Source: Nelumbo lutea
Taxonomy: Eukaryota > Streptophyta > Magnoliopsida > Proteales > Nelumbonaceae
Direction: 5' to 3'
NCBI GenBank assembly: GCA_022828595.1
Contig: JAKGHH010000007.1
Span: forward strand, 63,042,727-63,106,726
Length of the DNA stretch: 64,000 nucleotides
Part shown: piece by piece, positions 1 through 11,450 of the stretch
How positions within the stretch are numbered: the first letter of the stretch is position 1
Layout: each line of letters begins with the position of its first letter
Position numbers and translations under genes: made by a program
Notes under the pieces: generated by a model
The model's input: the letters and a program-made list of their open reading frames with translations, nothing else
Database searches by the model: none
What the model was told of the DNA's origin: nothing

Positions 1-252
1 TGGTTAGGGGCAACCCTCAAAGGTAGCTTCGGCTGCATTGGTTAATACAGATTTGATTGAACCTAAACAACTTCCAAAATTGAAAGAAGTTAGATTTCAT
101 AAAAAACTAAGAAATTTGAGAACAAAATTAAAAGTCTAGAACATGGACCATTTTGGGAGAATAGAGGATTTAAAATCTTCGTTGTTGACTCAGATTGAAG
201 ATTTGGAGAAGGAATCCCAAAGGACTATGAATGCATAAGAAAGAAAGTTGAG

Positions 253-1473
253 ATGAAGTTAAAGAATGAATTAGAAGAGGTCTTGTTGCGAGAAAAGATA
301 TCATGGAGGCAAAAATCAAGGGTTAAATGGATCAATGAAAGAAATGGGAACACAAAATTTTTTCATGCGATGACTAATGGGCGAAGGAGGAAAAATTTTG
401 TATCACAACTTAAGATTGATGGAGAGGAACTATATTATCAAGAAGAGATAACCAAATGCATTTTAGATAATTTCAAGTCAATTATGAGAAGACCACTTGA
501 TTGTAGGGTGGAAGTGGATGGTCTAAATTGGCTACGTCTTTTTGAGAGGGAGAGGGGATGACTGGAAAGAAACTTTGAGGAAGAAGAGATTAGACAAGCA
601 ATTTTCTTAATGGATAGATCTAAGGTTATTGGGCCAGATGGATTTATGATGGCCTTTTATCAAGATTGTTGGAACATAGTTAAAAATGATATTTAGGTCT
701 TCAGGGAGTTTGAGGATAATTTTGTTGTTAGACCTGGAGTTAACGCTACTTTTTTAGCTCTTGTTCCCAAGAAGGCTGTCGCTAAACATCCTAAGGACTT
801 TAAACCAATCAGTTTGGTGACTAGTGTTTACAAAATTTTGGCTAAGGTCTTATCCTTGAGGATTAAAGTAGTACTTCCCTCTCTAATTAGTCAAGGTGCG
901 TTTGTACAAGGCAGACAAATATTAGATCAAATCTTGATAGCTAATGAATGTGTGGAGGAGATGAGGAGATCAGGTAAGAAAGGCTTTGGTGGACTGGAGC
1001 TTCCTCTTAGAGGTGCTAAGTGTGGATTTGGGGAAACATGGTGCAAGTGGATCAAGGGTTGTCTCACTTCTTGCCATTATTTTATCATTGTCAATGGAGT
1101 AGTTAAGGATTCCTTCCCAACTTGTAGAGGCCTAAGACAAGGTGATCCACTCTACCCCTTTTTATTCACTCTTGTTGCTGATGTGTTAAGTAGATTGATA
1201 TCAAAAGCAGATAGGGTGGAGGTTGTGAGTGGTTGGAGAATAGGAAGAAATAGTGTGCCTGTGACTCACCTTCAGTTTGTAGATGATACTATAATCTTTT
1301 GTGAAGGAAGCGATTTGAGGAAGGTTGAGAACCTTAAGAGTTTAATTAATTTTTTTGAAAAGGCCTCAAATCTAAAAATCAACTTTGAAAAAAGTTGTGT
1401 GGTGGGAGTCAATATGGATGCTCAAGAAATAGAGGCTATTGTAGGTTGCTTAGAGTGCTCCACCTCTTCCTAG
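253..1473 (+). pseudogene. LINE-1 ORF2, linker and reverse transcriptase (broken)
   Basis: Residues KFFHAMTNGRRRKNF near the start are the conserved linker upstream of plant LINE reverse transcriptase. The RT domain follows with [24 protein letters not shown] (fingers and palm) and the catalytic box FVDD at about 1276-1287. Compared with LINE-2 (around 31190-31250) about 25 residues are missing between GKKGF and CGFGETW. The lost stretch includes the motif A aspartate (MDLEKAYD in LINE-2), so this RT could not be active. Stops and frame changes lie between 561 and 814. Confidence 0.88.
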
Positions 1474-1590
1474 CCCTTAACTTATCTAGGTCTTCCCCTA
1501 GGAGGTAACCCAAAGGAAAGCCGCTTTTGGATCCCTGTTGTGGAAAAGTTTGGTAAGAAGTTGGCAAGCTAGAAAAAGAAGTATATCTAT

Positions 1591-2463
1591 GTGGGGGGTA
1601 GAGTGACTTTGATCAAATCCACACTTGCTAATCTGTCGGTCTACTTTTTGTCTGTCTTTAAGATTCCTGCTAGGGAAGCTAAGAGGTTAGAGAAAATGAT
1701 GAGGGACTTATTGTGGGAGCCGGGGCAAGAGAAGAAGGATCATCTAGTTAGATGGGAGATAGTTAGTCGAAGTAAGGAGGAGGGAGGATTAGGAATAGGG
1801 AATATCACTTTCAAGAATGTAGCCCTTCTAGGTAAGTGGTTGTGGAGGTGGCCTTTAGAGAGGGAGAGGTTATGGCATGAAGTGGTGGCAAGTATCCATG
1901 GCTATTCCGGAAATGGTTGGGATGCAGGGGTATCTAGATAGGCAACTCTTGCAACACTTTGGAAGGAGGAATACTTATCAGTTTCTGAGCTCCTATTGTT
2001 ACTTGATTCTGCTTGCCTGGACCCACTAAATCCTGATAGGAGGATTTGGACTTTGACTCCGAAATGGCTGTTTACTTGTGCTTCTTTCTTTAATTTCCTC
2101 TGCTCCAGTTCTTCTCCTCGAGCTTTCCCTGTTAAGGAAGTTTGGTCTAGGCCTATTCCCCCAAAAATTGTTGTATTTTGTTGGGAAGTTTACCACTTAT
2201 TGATTTCTTGTCCTTTTGCTGCAACCATTTGGAATTGGGTATTTGATTTGTTTGAGTGTAGGTGGAACTTGCCAGCTGAGGTAAATTTGTTGTTTTCCCC
2301 TTCTATCTTTGTGTGGACCACAAGAAGAGGGAGAGTCATGTTGAAGTGTATAAGAGCAGCTCTCTCCTTTGGACTATTTGGGAAGAGAGAATTTTTCAGG
2401 AGAAGGAAAGAAGCATTCTTGAGGTCAAAGAGTGTATTGTTACAAGGACTATTTTGTGGCTGA
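1591..2463 (+). pseudogene. LINE-1 ORF2, post-RT and zf-RVT region (broken)
   Basis: Two frames carry the segment downstream of RT: GGRVTLIKSTLANLSVYF (the usual block just after the RT palm), then VRWEIVSRSKEEGGLG, then VWSRPIPPKIVVFCWEVYH, which is the zf-RVT box. An in-frame stop near 1939 and shifts after 2463 break the ORF. The order matches LINE-2 at 31800-32370. Confidence 0.82.
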
Positions 2464-2606
2464 AATCCTTAAAGCTCTTTGAAGATTTAATGAGGAATTG
2501 GTCTGCAATTGCCCTCACTTCCTCAACGAAGCCTAGAGTCCAAGTAACTTGGACTCCGCCGATGGAGGTAACCCAGGATCGTCTGGGATTGGTGTGGACT
2601 GAGAGA

Positions 2607-2943
2607 TGAGAACAACAACATCATTGTCTTTTTTTCGGGACTGGTGGGAATAGGAGACTCTGTGAGGGCTAAACTCCTAGCTGTGGCACAGGGGGTACAA
2701 ATTGCCTATCAACTCGGGGTGCAAAACTTAATAATTGAAGGAGACTCCAAGGTGGTAGTAGGATGGTTGGCTGACCCCGGTACCGTCACTTGGAACTTTA
2801 AAGATATTTTAAAAAAGGTTAAATGGCTATTGAGGGGTATGACAGTTAGAGTTCAGTGGCTGGGTAGATCGGCTAATGCCTTGGCTGATTATCTTGCTAA
2901 ACAAGGGTCTACTTGGGTTTCATTGTATTGGGCTTCATTGTAA
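2607..2943 (+). pseudogene. LINE-1 ORF2, C-terminal RNase H domain (fragment)
   Basis: RNase H (RVT_3 type): GDSVRAKLLAVAQGVQIA, IIEGDSKVVVGWL, and SANALADYLAKQ at the end. The glutamate expected in the RAE motif (NRAEILA in LINE-2) is lysine here (VRAKLLA), so a catalytic residue is lost. The N-terminal DGS strand of the domain is not recognisable upstream. The reading frame ends with TAA at 2941-2943 and the 3' UTR follows. Confidence 0.88.
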
Positions 2944-3011
2944 TTTTCTTTTTCCTTTGTTATGTTCTTTAACTAAAGGGTTGATGGTTTCTTCCATCTC
3001 CCCTCTTTAAA

Positions 3012-3037
3012 GGGGAGGTAGCATCTCGTGCCTCTCC
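3012..3037 (+). other. 3' UTR stem-loop of LINE-1
   Basis: GGGGAGGTA (3012-3020), an 8-nt loop, then TGCCTCTCC (3029-3037). All nine positions pair, two of them as G-U wobbles. The same 9-bp stem with an 8-nt loop is found as perfect Watson-Crick pairs in the 3' ends at 10804-10829 and 39979-40004, so it is a conserved feature of this LINE family. It probably acts in recognition of the RNA by the element's own reverse transcriptase (inference). Confidence 0.7.
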
Positions 3038-3096
3038 CTAAGTTGTACTATCTTTGACTTTGATTTAATAAATCTGAATATTCACTGATCAAAAAA

Positions 3097-3467
3097 TGTA
3101 AGTGGAGAGAAGAAGACGAAGTGACACTTTCTCTGTTTGATTTTGTAACCGGGAGTGGTATCAAATACAATATAAAGGCATTTGTAAAGTGCCTCTACAT
3201 CTACCTGTCGCGGTTGGCTTTCTATGGAGGCACTTTTTACCAAATGCCTCTCTGTAAAGCCTCTAAAAACATATGTTTCTAGTAGTGGATTGTGCTTGAG
3301 GTGATATAGGATCCAATTTATCTTCTTCTTGCAAGCCTTAAATGGAGTAAGAAAACCCATTTTCTTTTGTATTTAGGTATCACAATAACTATATTTTTGG
3401 GCTTGTTCTCAGTATTTGAATTGGACTCACTTCTATAATTTTTTGTCCATATTTTAACTTTTCAAAG
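3097..3467. other. Non-coding spacer with CACTA end
   Basis: No coding exon is recognised. 3160-3288 is a CACTA terminus (separate entry); 3289-3467 looks like ordinary intron or 5' flank of the CCCH gene and enters the tandem duplication at 3394. Confidence 0.5.
3160..3288. mobile_element. Terminal fragment of a CACTA (EnSpm/CMC) transposon
   Basis: The segment ends at 3288 in TTTCTAGTAGTG, the reverse complement of the canonical plant CACTA terminus CACTACTAGAAA. Just inside lie motifs in both orientations, of the type aggcatttgtaaagtgcct (3176-3194) and gaggcactttttaccaaatg (3226-3245), which is how CACTA subterminal repeats look. The opposite terminus and any transposase are absent, probably removed when LINE-1 inserted or by deletion. 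Confidence 0.65.
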
Positions 3468-4300
3468 GTTGCTAAGCAAAAGGAGAAAGAAAATGAAAGA
3501 TCTCTAGAGCAGGTATATATCTGCCTTACCTTATCTGAGCTCGTATTATTCAATTGGTTTATCATCAGAACAAACAGAAAAAGGATTGTATGGTTTTGAG
3601 GCTTTAGCATGCTTTTAATTACTGAAAATGATTGTATTGAGTTATAAAGAAAAAATGATGTATGTAGTAGCCGGTATTCAAATTGTACTGATTTTCTAGA
3701 CTTCCTGTTGCTTAAGGAAATTGAGGGAGAGGATGATGAAATTCCAGAAAAAGTAGTTAATCTGTTTTAATGGTTGCTTTTGATTTTCCTCTTATTGTTG
3801 GGTGCCTCTGAATTTATATTGTGTGTATTCTATGTTTTTTCCTTCTCTTTTTGGGCTTCTTCTCAGTGTTTTATTTGAACTCACTTCGATAATTTTCTAT
3901 CCATGTTTTTACTCTTCAAAGATTGCTAAAAGGAGAAAGAAAATATGAGAGAGAGAGAGAGATGTAAATGCCCTGAAATTTGTATTCAAGTTTTTTATGT
4001 ATCTGCTTTACCTTCTTATCTGAGGCTCTAGTACTGAAAATCATTGTTTTTACACAGAAAAAATGATATACCTAATAGCCAGTATTCAAATTGACTCATT
4101 TTCTGGGCTTCCTGACATCGGTTTTTCTTTTTAAAGGTAATCAAGGAGATTGAGGGAGAGGATGATGGACTTCCAGGAAGGGTAGAGGAGACTAAATACA
4201 TGGTTCTTACCTTTTTAATCTGTTTTAATAGTTACTTTTGGTTTTCCTCTTATTGTTAGGTGCCTCTGAGGCTCTGAATTTGTATTGCATGTGTTTTATA
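3394..4300 (+). repeat. Diverged tandem duplication, unit about 455-460 bp
   Basis: Unit A (3394 to about 3845) and unit B (about 3846-4300) align along their length: the block around ttgggctt..ctcagt, the GA-rich block around ggagaaagaaaat, the block gagattgagggagaggatgatg, and the pyrimidine-rich end ttttcctcttattgtt. The spacing is 454 at the left landmark and about 459 at the right one. A partial third copy of the middle block lies at 4440-4555. The unit includes candidate small exons of the CCCH gene, so the duplication would have multiplied exons. Confidence 0.75.
3468..3512 (+). pseudogene. Putative small exon of the CCCH gene
   Basis: 45 bp, 15 codons (VAKQKEKENERSLEQ), preceded by a pyrimidine-rich acceptor ending aaag and followed by gtatat. 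It is charged and similar to the block at 4526-4591, consistent with the acidic and basic linker before the fingers. Its duplicate in unit B is disrupted. No homology proof. Confidence 0.35.
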
Positions 4301-4525
4301 TATTTAATTCATTTTTATGCCATTATAAATTAGTTGTTGTAATTAAGAATTTTATAGGGAGGAAAACAGGGAAGGTTTTACCTTACAGTTTTGGGGTTAT
4401 ACCATGCCTTTAATCACTGAAGTAGTTGTTCTATTCCAGTTCTTAATGCAGACAATAAACCTTGTAGCCAGTGTTTACTTACTCTCATTTTTGTATCGAT
4501 TTGTCCTTGGTTTTACTTTTCAAAG

Positions 4526-4591
4526 GTTTCTAAGGGAAAAGAGAAAGAGAATGACAGATGTCAGCAGAAGGAACGCCAACCAGAATGCAAG
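4526..4591 (+). pseudogene. Putative exon of the CCCH gene, start of a finger
   Basis: 66 bp in one frame (VSKGKEKENDRCQQKE..PECK) after a cttttcaaag acceptor. The end PECK is where family members begin a finger (ECKYYLRTGGC). The donor would be gttatt, which is poor. The rest of that finger is not found cleanly; a degenerate TGQC..C..H-like string occurs at 4927-4971. Confidence 0.4.
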
Positions 4592-5300
4592 GTTATTACT
4601 TTTTATTTTTTCTGTTGGTTGCTTTTGGTTTGATATTTGGAAGATTTCTGAACTCATTTGATTCCTATTGCTATGATAATAGGTTAGCCAAATTTTGTAG
4701 TGCTTCTTTGTTACCAAAGATGAGCCATTATACTACATTCACTCTTGTAATGTAAGGACATCAGTGAAGAAATAGAGAGAGAGAGTTCAAATACTTTATG
4801 ATCACTGGTTCTTTATTCAATGTATCAGTACTATGGCTCTGACCTCTTATTATGAAACCTCTATTGTGATATCTCACTACAAGTTTTATCTAGCTAGTGT
4901 TTGGCAATGCAACATGGCTTCGGTACGGGTCAGTGTAACTGTGTAAGATATTGCCAATGTTTCCCACATGAGGCAGGGATGTGGGAATTGAAGTGTCTAT
5001 TTATTATAGGATACGATTCATCCTCTCCAAGATATTGTAAAATTGTAATGTTGTTTCTCACATTCTTGAATTTGTAATTATTAATTGAATATTGCATTTT
5101 ATTGGATTTCATTAATATCTATTTTAGGGCCTTTCTGCCTCCATTAGTCAGAAAATATCATTGTAGATGGTAGGTATTTCTAATATGATGCTGTCATTGA
5201 CATTTAATAATTCCTATTGCCACTAGTTTTTATATAATATGTTCTAGGATCAATATTAAACTATTAATCCATTTTTATATTTCTTCAATAATTGTTGTAG

Positions 5301-5420
5301 AACCACTCAAGGAAAGGACGCCGTAAGTTTGGGAATGATAGTAGACATAATCATCCTCAAGAAAAGCATGTGGTAGGACCACCACTAGAGTTTAACTTTT
5401 TGGGCTTGCCAATCCGACCG
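5301..5420 (+). pseudogene. CCCH gene exon, degenerate finger and FLGLPIRP linker
   Basis: 120 bp, 40 codons, acceptor ttgttgtag, donor gtaaca. It encodes NHSRKGRRKFGNDSRHNHP then QEKHVVGPPLEFNFLGLPIRP. The second part is the typical ZFN linker. In the first part the positions of the finger cysteines are occupied by Arg and Ser, so this finger could not bind zinc as written. Confidence 0.8.
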
Positions 5421-5680
5421 GTAACATTTCAATGTTCCCTTATTAATATTCTATTAGTTTCATTTTCTTTCTTCTTTTCATTTCAAATAAATATACCTAC
5501 ATTTATCCTATACATTCCTGAAAACATCCACCTTTAATCCAACCATAAAGACCTGTATGAGCAAATTATATTGTTAATCTCTTTGCAGAATTTTCTCACA
5601 GATAAGTATTAAGTTGTTTCCCTGGAACTAATAGTGTAATTACTCTAAACTTATCTTAAAAGGGTTTTCTTTTATCACAG

Positions 5681-5977
5681 GGAGAGAAAGAGTGCCAATA
5701 CTACATGCGTACTGGCTCTTGCAAATATGCAACCAACTGCTGGTTTCATCATCCTGATCCTACTACCGCGGAGGACGATTTTCTTTATATTTGCAACAAC
5801 AGTGTCTCCACCCCATTATGTTCATTAGGTTCATCTGAACATGCTCCAACATCTTTCTCTTTGCCAAGAACCTCAAATGAGACCATTTCCTACATGGAAA
5901 CTTCCTCATCATATGTATCAGTGCCATTTCCTGAGCCCCAAGGACTGTACCAAAATTCTGAATGGAATAGTTGTCAG
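5681..5977 (+). CDS. CCCH gene exon with one intact CCCH finger
   Basis: 297 bp, 99 codons, acceptor tttatcacag, donor gtaaat, phase 0 at both ends. GEKECQYYMRTGSCKYATNC then WFHHPDP forms a complete C-X8-C-X5-C-X3-H finger (about residues 5-23 of the exon). A serine- and threonine-rich linker follows, as in the family. Confidence 0.88.
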
Positions 5978-6580
5978 GTAAATTATGTTCTACTCGCTGA
6001 CTAAATTAATCCACTGAACAAATTTTTAGAAATTCTGTTTTAAAACATTTTTTGTTTTGGTGTTATCTGTTTTCTGAAATAAGTTTCATGGTTCTTTTCC
6101 CTTCCTTCCCTTGATATTTGAGTGGTTGAATATGGTTCTTCTTTTCTGAGTCAAATATTTAAGTTAAACTAGTTGTGTGGTCCTCTATTTTGTTTTAGGT
6201 ATCATGAAAACCTAGTTGCCATTATTGAGTAATCTAAGCCTGATGTAATAACGTGCTAAACATAATATTATATTGGAAAGGATGTTGAAATGAAAAAGGA
6301 AAATGGTATATTCTGATTCATGAGAGGTAAGTTACCTACATACGTTATATTCCTAGGATATTCTTATCAAACTTTATTTAACATTAATAGGTCTTTGGTT
6401 TAATGGTTTTCTCCAGTAGAGGTGCTTTTTTAGGGGTGGTAAAAAATCTCAGTGCTAGGTTAGGCCGATATGATTATTTTTCCAGGAACCACTAAATTAT
6501 GTTTAAAGATAGTGGGTATAACATCTTTGCTACTTTCTTCTTTCGTTATACAATTACATGCTGATTGTTTGATTGTTTAG

Positions 6581-6824
6581 AGCTCACAGTGTCCACAAGA
6601 AGGGAATATTCGTTCCCCATCAGTTGTTCTTGAGAGCAATATAACAAAGATAATGGATGGCTCTTCACATCAACAAAAGATGCCCATCGAAGAAGGCCCT
6701 GTTGGACCTAATCCTGCAATTATTAGAACACATAACCGGATGTGCAAGGAATCACCATCCAAAGAATAGAGCCCCAAAATTACCTGTTTGCAATCTTAGT
6801 CCCATGGGCCTGCCATTAAGACCT
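6581..6824 (+). pseudogene. CCCH gene exon with frameshift, GLPLRP linker
   Basis: Acceptor gattgtttag, donor gtaagt. It starts in frame (SSQCPQEGNIRSPSVV) and reaches TAG at 6767-6769. From about 6748 the next frame gives HHPKNRAPKLPVCNLSPM then GLPLRP up to the donor, which is the family sequence after a finger. So one base has been gained (or two lost) between TGCAAG at 6742 and CACCAT at 6753. The finger upstream of HHPKN has also lost its leading cysteine. Confidence 0.78.
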
Positions 6825-9800
6825 GTAAGTTGACTCTCTTATGTTAGCTTGTCATATGACTGAAATATTTGATTTCCTACTTGACTACATGAATGATTTT
6901 GTTGTCTTATTCTGAAGTTATGAACACTTGAAGCTTTTGCAATTACTGCACCCTTTTACTTGCTTGCAGCATGTTGTAGGAAATTGAGGAACATTAGAGA
7001 ATCTAGTAGTCCTGCATATGCTTATCAAATGTATTTGGGTTTGGATTCTATACAATCCATGTTGCATGGACTCTTCAAAATGGGTGACCTGTCTGAAGTA
7101 TCTGTGCCAGTAGGGGAGTTCATTAGACAGTTCAAACTGCAAAACCAAACCGAATTTTGCAGTTTAGTTCGGTTTGATATTTTCTTAAATTACGGTTTAC
7201 AGTTTTGTCTTGGTTTATTGGATTTTATAAACCAAACCAAACCAAGCCAAATCGTATGTATATATATATATATAATAACTTCTTTTATTTTATAATGAAA
7301 TCATAAAAGTTTTAATTTTTAAGTTTTGAACTTTTATCTTTTAGTTATAAGTTTTTAACTTAACTCTCCAACTCTCTCTTCTAACCCTCGACCTCAAGTG
7401 GGAAGTTGAACTATCGAAAAGCTCTAGCCTCTCAGTCTCTGAACTCTCCACTCAACACCCTTCTGCCACCGGCTGGCTACTGTCCATTCATTGTTGCCAC
7501 CCCACCATCACTGACTCACCATTCCTCAGCTGATCTTCATCGACCACTGGTAATCCCTGTATCTGCAACTGTGGTCTTCCACCTACTGATATGGACGCAT
7601 TCATCGGGAGGACGTATCAGCGCCGCCGGCAGCAGCAGTGATCCGATGTTCTCATCCAATTCGGCAGCAACAGAATTCTTATCAATTCGGCAGATTGGAT
7701 TAGATTACCTTATCTTATTAGATTAGAATTATGAGAGATTTATCTTTATTAGATTAGGAATAAGAGAGAGTTATCTCATCAAGATAGAGCTGGAGGTCTC
7801 CACATCCAGCTAGGCGTAGGACTATTGTAATCTCCTATTTAAGGAGCCCTAATATGGAATGAAGGCATCAATTATTCAGTCCAAAAAAGATTAAGGAGAG
7901 TTGGTGATCTCTTGAACAAATCACCACCTAGGCAGCAAGATAGGTACATCACGAAAGGGAAGGGACAAGGGAAAGCAAGAGGGTTTTCCCGTGGACCGAC
8001 CCGTGACGAGATCCTATTCACGGCCCATAACACCTACCATGCCATCCATCATCATCAGCGTCGTATCTTCCAATCCTCCATTGTCAGTGTCGCATCTTCT
8101 TCCAATACCTGTATCTGCAACACTGGATCCTTATCCGTCTCCCCATCATTTTTCTGCCCATATCTCTTTTCTCTGTTTCTCCAATCTCCAACTCAGGGGA
8201 GGGCTGAAGTGTAGGGTCCAGATTCAAGATAAAGGACATGAGAAACTGAGATTACAGCTACAAGATACAGGACTGGAACAACTGGAATTAGGAATCAGGT
8301 AAAATATCAACTTCTTTTCATAACTTTTGAACCAAAAATTAGGGATTTTTTTTAATTATATGTTTACATATGCATGTTTTTAGTAAGAGAAGGTTTAATT
8401 ACTCTTCTATTTCATGCTATTTGAATCAAAGTCCCTAAACCGCATTAGAAATCACACCAAACCATAATAAAATGGTGTGATTCCATTTTCTTAGAGGTGT
8501 GAGTCCTCCTAATGATTGGTATGACTTCAGTCTGGAATTAGAGTTCTAAGGTAAGTGCCAAAGACTGTAATTCAAGGCTGTGAGACTCTGCCCTTTACTC
8601 TCTTTCCCAAAAATTCTACTATGTTTCCAGCTTTTCTCAGGTTGCATACTTGGTCTTTTGACTGTGCTACATTAGGTTTTGAGCTTAATGTCTGAGAATT
8701 GTTGATTCACATTGGGACCATAGAAAAATAAAAAATTCAAATAAATTTGTTAAGGTGGAATTTTTCAATGAAAATCTCTTGAGGTTTTTATGATGATGGA
8801 TTATATGTATCAATTTAATTAAAGGCATTCTGAGCAAGTTTTCCACAAAAGGATGAAAATTTTCTTTCAAAACGAAGCTGCCAAAATTTTGGAAAATAGG
8901 GGTTTAGATGGTTCCTTAAGATGAAATTTGATAGGACCAGAGCTCATAGAAACTTATGGGGGACAACATGAAGAATGTACCTAGATCAATTTGCTTGTCT
9001 CTCGAGACTACTTTATTTATCAACATAATCCTTCAAATATGAAATCTCAATTTCAATGAATAGAAGCTATAAGTACATGGTGTTAACCATTGCAGAATCT
9101 ACGATGGAGATCAATGCACAGAAATTCAGTACGTAGAACATAGGTGCGATTGTGTGTCTGAGAACCAGGATCGCAAATCCACATCTTCCAAAACTCAGTG
9201 TGCAGAAATACCAAAGTCTGTGATGTTGCTTACAATATCGCATGCACTTCCCCTTCTAGTGGTAGCAATGTCACTCTAAGCACACTTGCGTAAGACATCA
9301 TTGCAATGACAGCAATAAGGATGCCACATCGCATGTGTCAAATCGTAGAAATTGCAGCACAGGTTTAGATTCATAATCGCAGCAGAGGTTATGTGCCGTT
9401 CTGATCACCCCGCTAGCTGATCCGACATCGCAAAGGTCCACTAGGGTGATGCCAAATACGATTGTAGCATTGTGACACTACAACACCTTGGAATTGCGCC
9501 ATTTCGATGCCACTCTCAAATACTTAGGCACTTCCATGAGAGGGATCACGCCATGTAATGACGGGCAAGATACAAACGTGCCCACATGCGGACTCTGAGG
9601 AGAGGGAATTCCCAATCGCACGGACACGTGGCGAGACCAGAATTTCTTAATCAATACCTAATAAATTGTAACCACCTTCCCACAATGGGAAAGTTTCCTT
9701 TGTCTTGCTTTCCTCTTAGACCCTGGCCTTTTGTTTATATAAGTAGGTGAAGCTCAAAGCCTTCCAGAGGGAGGACCCTTTTGGACTCTCACATAAGTCC

Positions 9801-10479
9801 CACCATTCTGCAACCCTGACCCTGAATTTTCTGCAACCTCTTTCCCCCCTTCTTCCCTCATCAACTGCCATTCTCTCCAAACTTTTGGAACATGAACATC
9901 AGTGCCGAGTTCACGGGATCAACAGAAACTTCCATTCAATCTCCAGCCAGCATAGAGATCACATTGAATCAGCTCTGACTGTGGAAAAAGAAGAGTCTAG
10001 GATTGGTTTCACTATTGGCATTAATGGAATTTCTGATATAATAGCCACAACTTGCAACTCTTGAATTAGTTGAAGTTGAACTTCTGAAACACACTCATAT
10101 TATATACCTTGCACCTTACCTTCTTCAACTTGCTCCACTATTATATCTTAAAGCATTAACTTCAAGTTGTTCATCAATTTTAAGACTTTTCTCAATAATT
10201 TCGACTAGCTCTTGTCCTTAATTTCTTAAATTTCAATGTCTATAATTTTGGTAGATTGGAATTCTAGTTGAACTATATTGCCATGGCTTCTATATTCGTC
10301 ATTGTTATCTTCATTAGCAACTTCTTTTACTTCATTCCGAATTTGAACCTCAGGATAAGCATTTTGAAAATGTAGAGACTCATTTACTCTTATCTTCAAC
10401 TTTAGATCTTCTTCTCAATGGGCTTCAAATTCCTTGTGGCAGCCTACTTTAGTTTCTGCATCTTAAGATCTAAGTCAAA

Positions 10480-10830
10480 AGCACTGTTTTTGGGTTCTAT
10501 TGGTTTTGGGGATTCTACAAGGGCTGAACCTTTTGCCATGTTTGGAGTACAAAAGCAAAAAATATGAACTTTGATAGGATAATTATGGAAGGTGATTCTC
10601 ATGTGGTAGTTGGTTGGATAAGGGATAAGGAAAAGACAGTTTGGGATCATAGTGAGGTGTTAAAAAAGAATAAATTGTTGGCACAATATATGCTGATAAG
10701 AATACAGTGGGTACCAAGAGCCTTAAAGGGGTTGGCTGACAAGTCAGCTAAGCCGTAAATAGGGAACATATGTTTTGGTCACAGTTGTAATTATTTGTAT
10801 TGGGGAGAGGTAGGACATTCTACCTCTCCT
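10480..10830 (+). mobile_element. LINE 3'-end fragment (RNase H and 3' UTR)
   Basis: Plus strand. The degraded RNase H reads GSIGFGDSTRAEPFA, then MEGDSHVVVGWI, VWDHSEVLKKNK and IQWVPRALKGLADKSAKP, ending at TAA 10756-10758. It aligns with the RNase H of LINE-1 and LINE-2. The 3' UTR that follows has the family stem-loop (10804-10829). No A tail is visible before the opposing LINE fragment. Confidence 0.82.
10804..10829 (+). other. 3' UTR stem-loop of the LINE fragment
   Basis: GGAGAGGTA (10804-10812), loop of 8 nt, TACCTCTCC (10821-10829): a perfect 9-bp stem, identical in both stem strands to the one at 39979-40004 but with a different loop. Confidence 0.75.
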
Positions 10831-10904
10831 TGGGAGACTGTAGTGTATCTTCCCCACCATAATTTAGCATAAACAATTAGTTTCACTTATGCAAATTTAA
10901 TCTT

Positions 10905-11450
10905 TTTATCAGTTTCTTTGACAGTAACATCAATTTAATTTGTTCTTATACCATACTACCAAAACAGCTGGATAGCAGTGAAAAGAGTACATAGCCAGCC
11001 AAAACTGGAAAAAGCAAAAAATAAGACACTACATTTAACCTATTCACAGCCATAGAATTCCCCATACAAGGGTTTCCCTGTTCTGATTTTTGCTAAATCA
11101 TCAGCCAGAGCAATTGCAATAACCCATTGTAGTGAGCTGTTCAGAGAATGTCCTAATGTCTGTGCAATCTGACTAAAGGAATATTTATCCAAATTCCAAG
11201 GCTTTTTCCCCTTCTGATTTCATCCAAGAAATTACTACTTTGAAGTCCTCTTCAACAACAATATTTCTTCAATTGGTGAGGAAAAACGGAACAGGTATTG
11301 TTGTTTTCATCCCTTACCACCCCACCTATCCCTGAATCACCCGGGTTGCCCAAGCTGCAACCTTCAAAATGAAATTTAATTCTTCCATGTTCAGCTGCTT
11401 CCCATTCCACTTCTCTTTTCTGGTTCCTGACTTGAAATGCAGCCACAGAT
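10905..11450 (-). mobile_element. LINE 3'-end fragment, opposite orientation
   Basis: On the minus strand the start of an RNase H domain is read at 11446-11290 (KFHFEGCSLGNPGDSGIGGV then VRDENNN), followed in another frame by VEEDFKVVISWMKS and finally ALADDLAK near 11090-11110. The matching residues of intact copies are [18 protein letters not shown] and ALADYLAKQ. Frameshifts separate the parts. It lies head-on to the plus-strand LINE fragment at 10480-10830. Confidence 0.72.

Larger units (their letters stand above)
1..3096 (+). mobile_element. LINE-1: 5'-truncated L1-type non-LTR retrotransposon
   Basis: Degenerate L1-like element covering the 3' part of ORF2, a 3' UTR and a short A tail (3091-3096). 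In order it shows the endonuclease-RT linker (about 80-560), reverse transcriptase (about 577-1490), the post-RT zf-RVT region (1591-2463) and a C-terminal RNase H domain (2607-2943). It is closely related to LINE-2 at 28-40 kb: the linker, RT and RNase H match segment by segment. ORF1 and the endonuclease are absent, either truncated or left of the window; the first 70 bases do not clearly belong to the element. Many stops and frameshifts make it a fossil. Confidence 0.9.

Noticed and set aside
4927..4971. CCCH finger between 4591 and 5301
   Set aside because: The frame has TGQC-x5-C but histidine spacing is wrong and no splice sites fit; left as a possible relic only.
6960..7135. Additional CCCH exon after cttgcag at 6961-6969
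   Set aside because: The frame has no family motif, and the exon ending at 6824 joins directly to 12461 with the expected GLPLRP-G-C spacing.
7406..8302. ORFs rich in Ser, Pro and His in the CCCH intron
   Set aside because: No domain, no splice logic, skewed low-complexity composition. The block 7647-8032 starts TG and ends CA like a solo LTR, but the flanks (tccga / cctac) do not match.
9735..10064. Promoter with TATA box and short gene
   Set aside because: tttatataag is AT-rich chance in such sequence; the following ORF has no recognisable domain.
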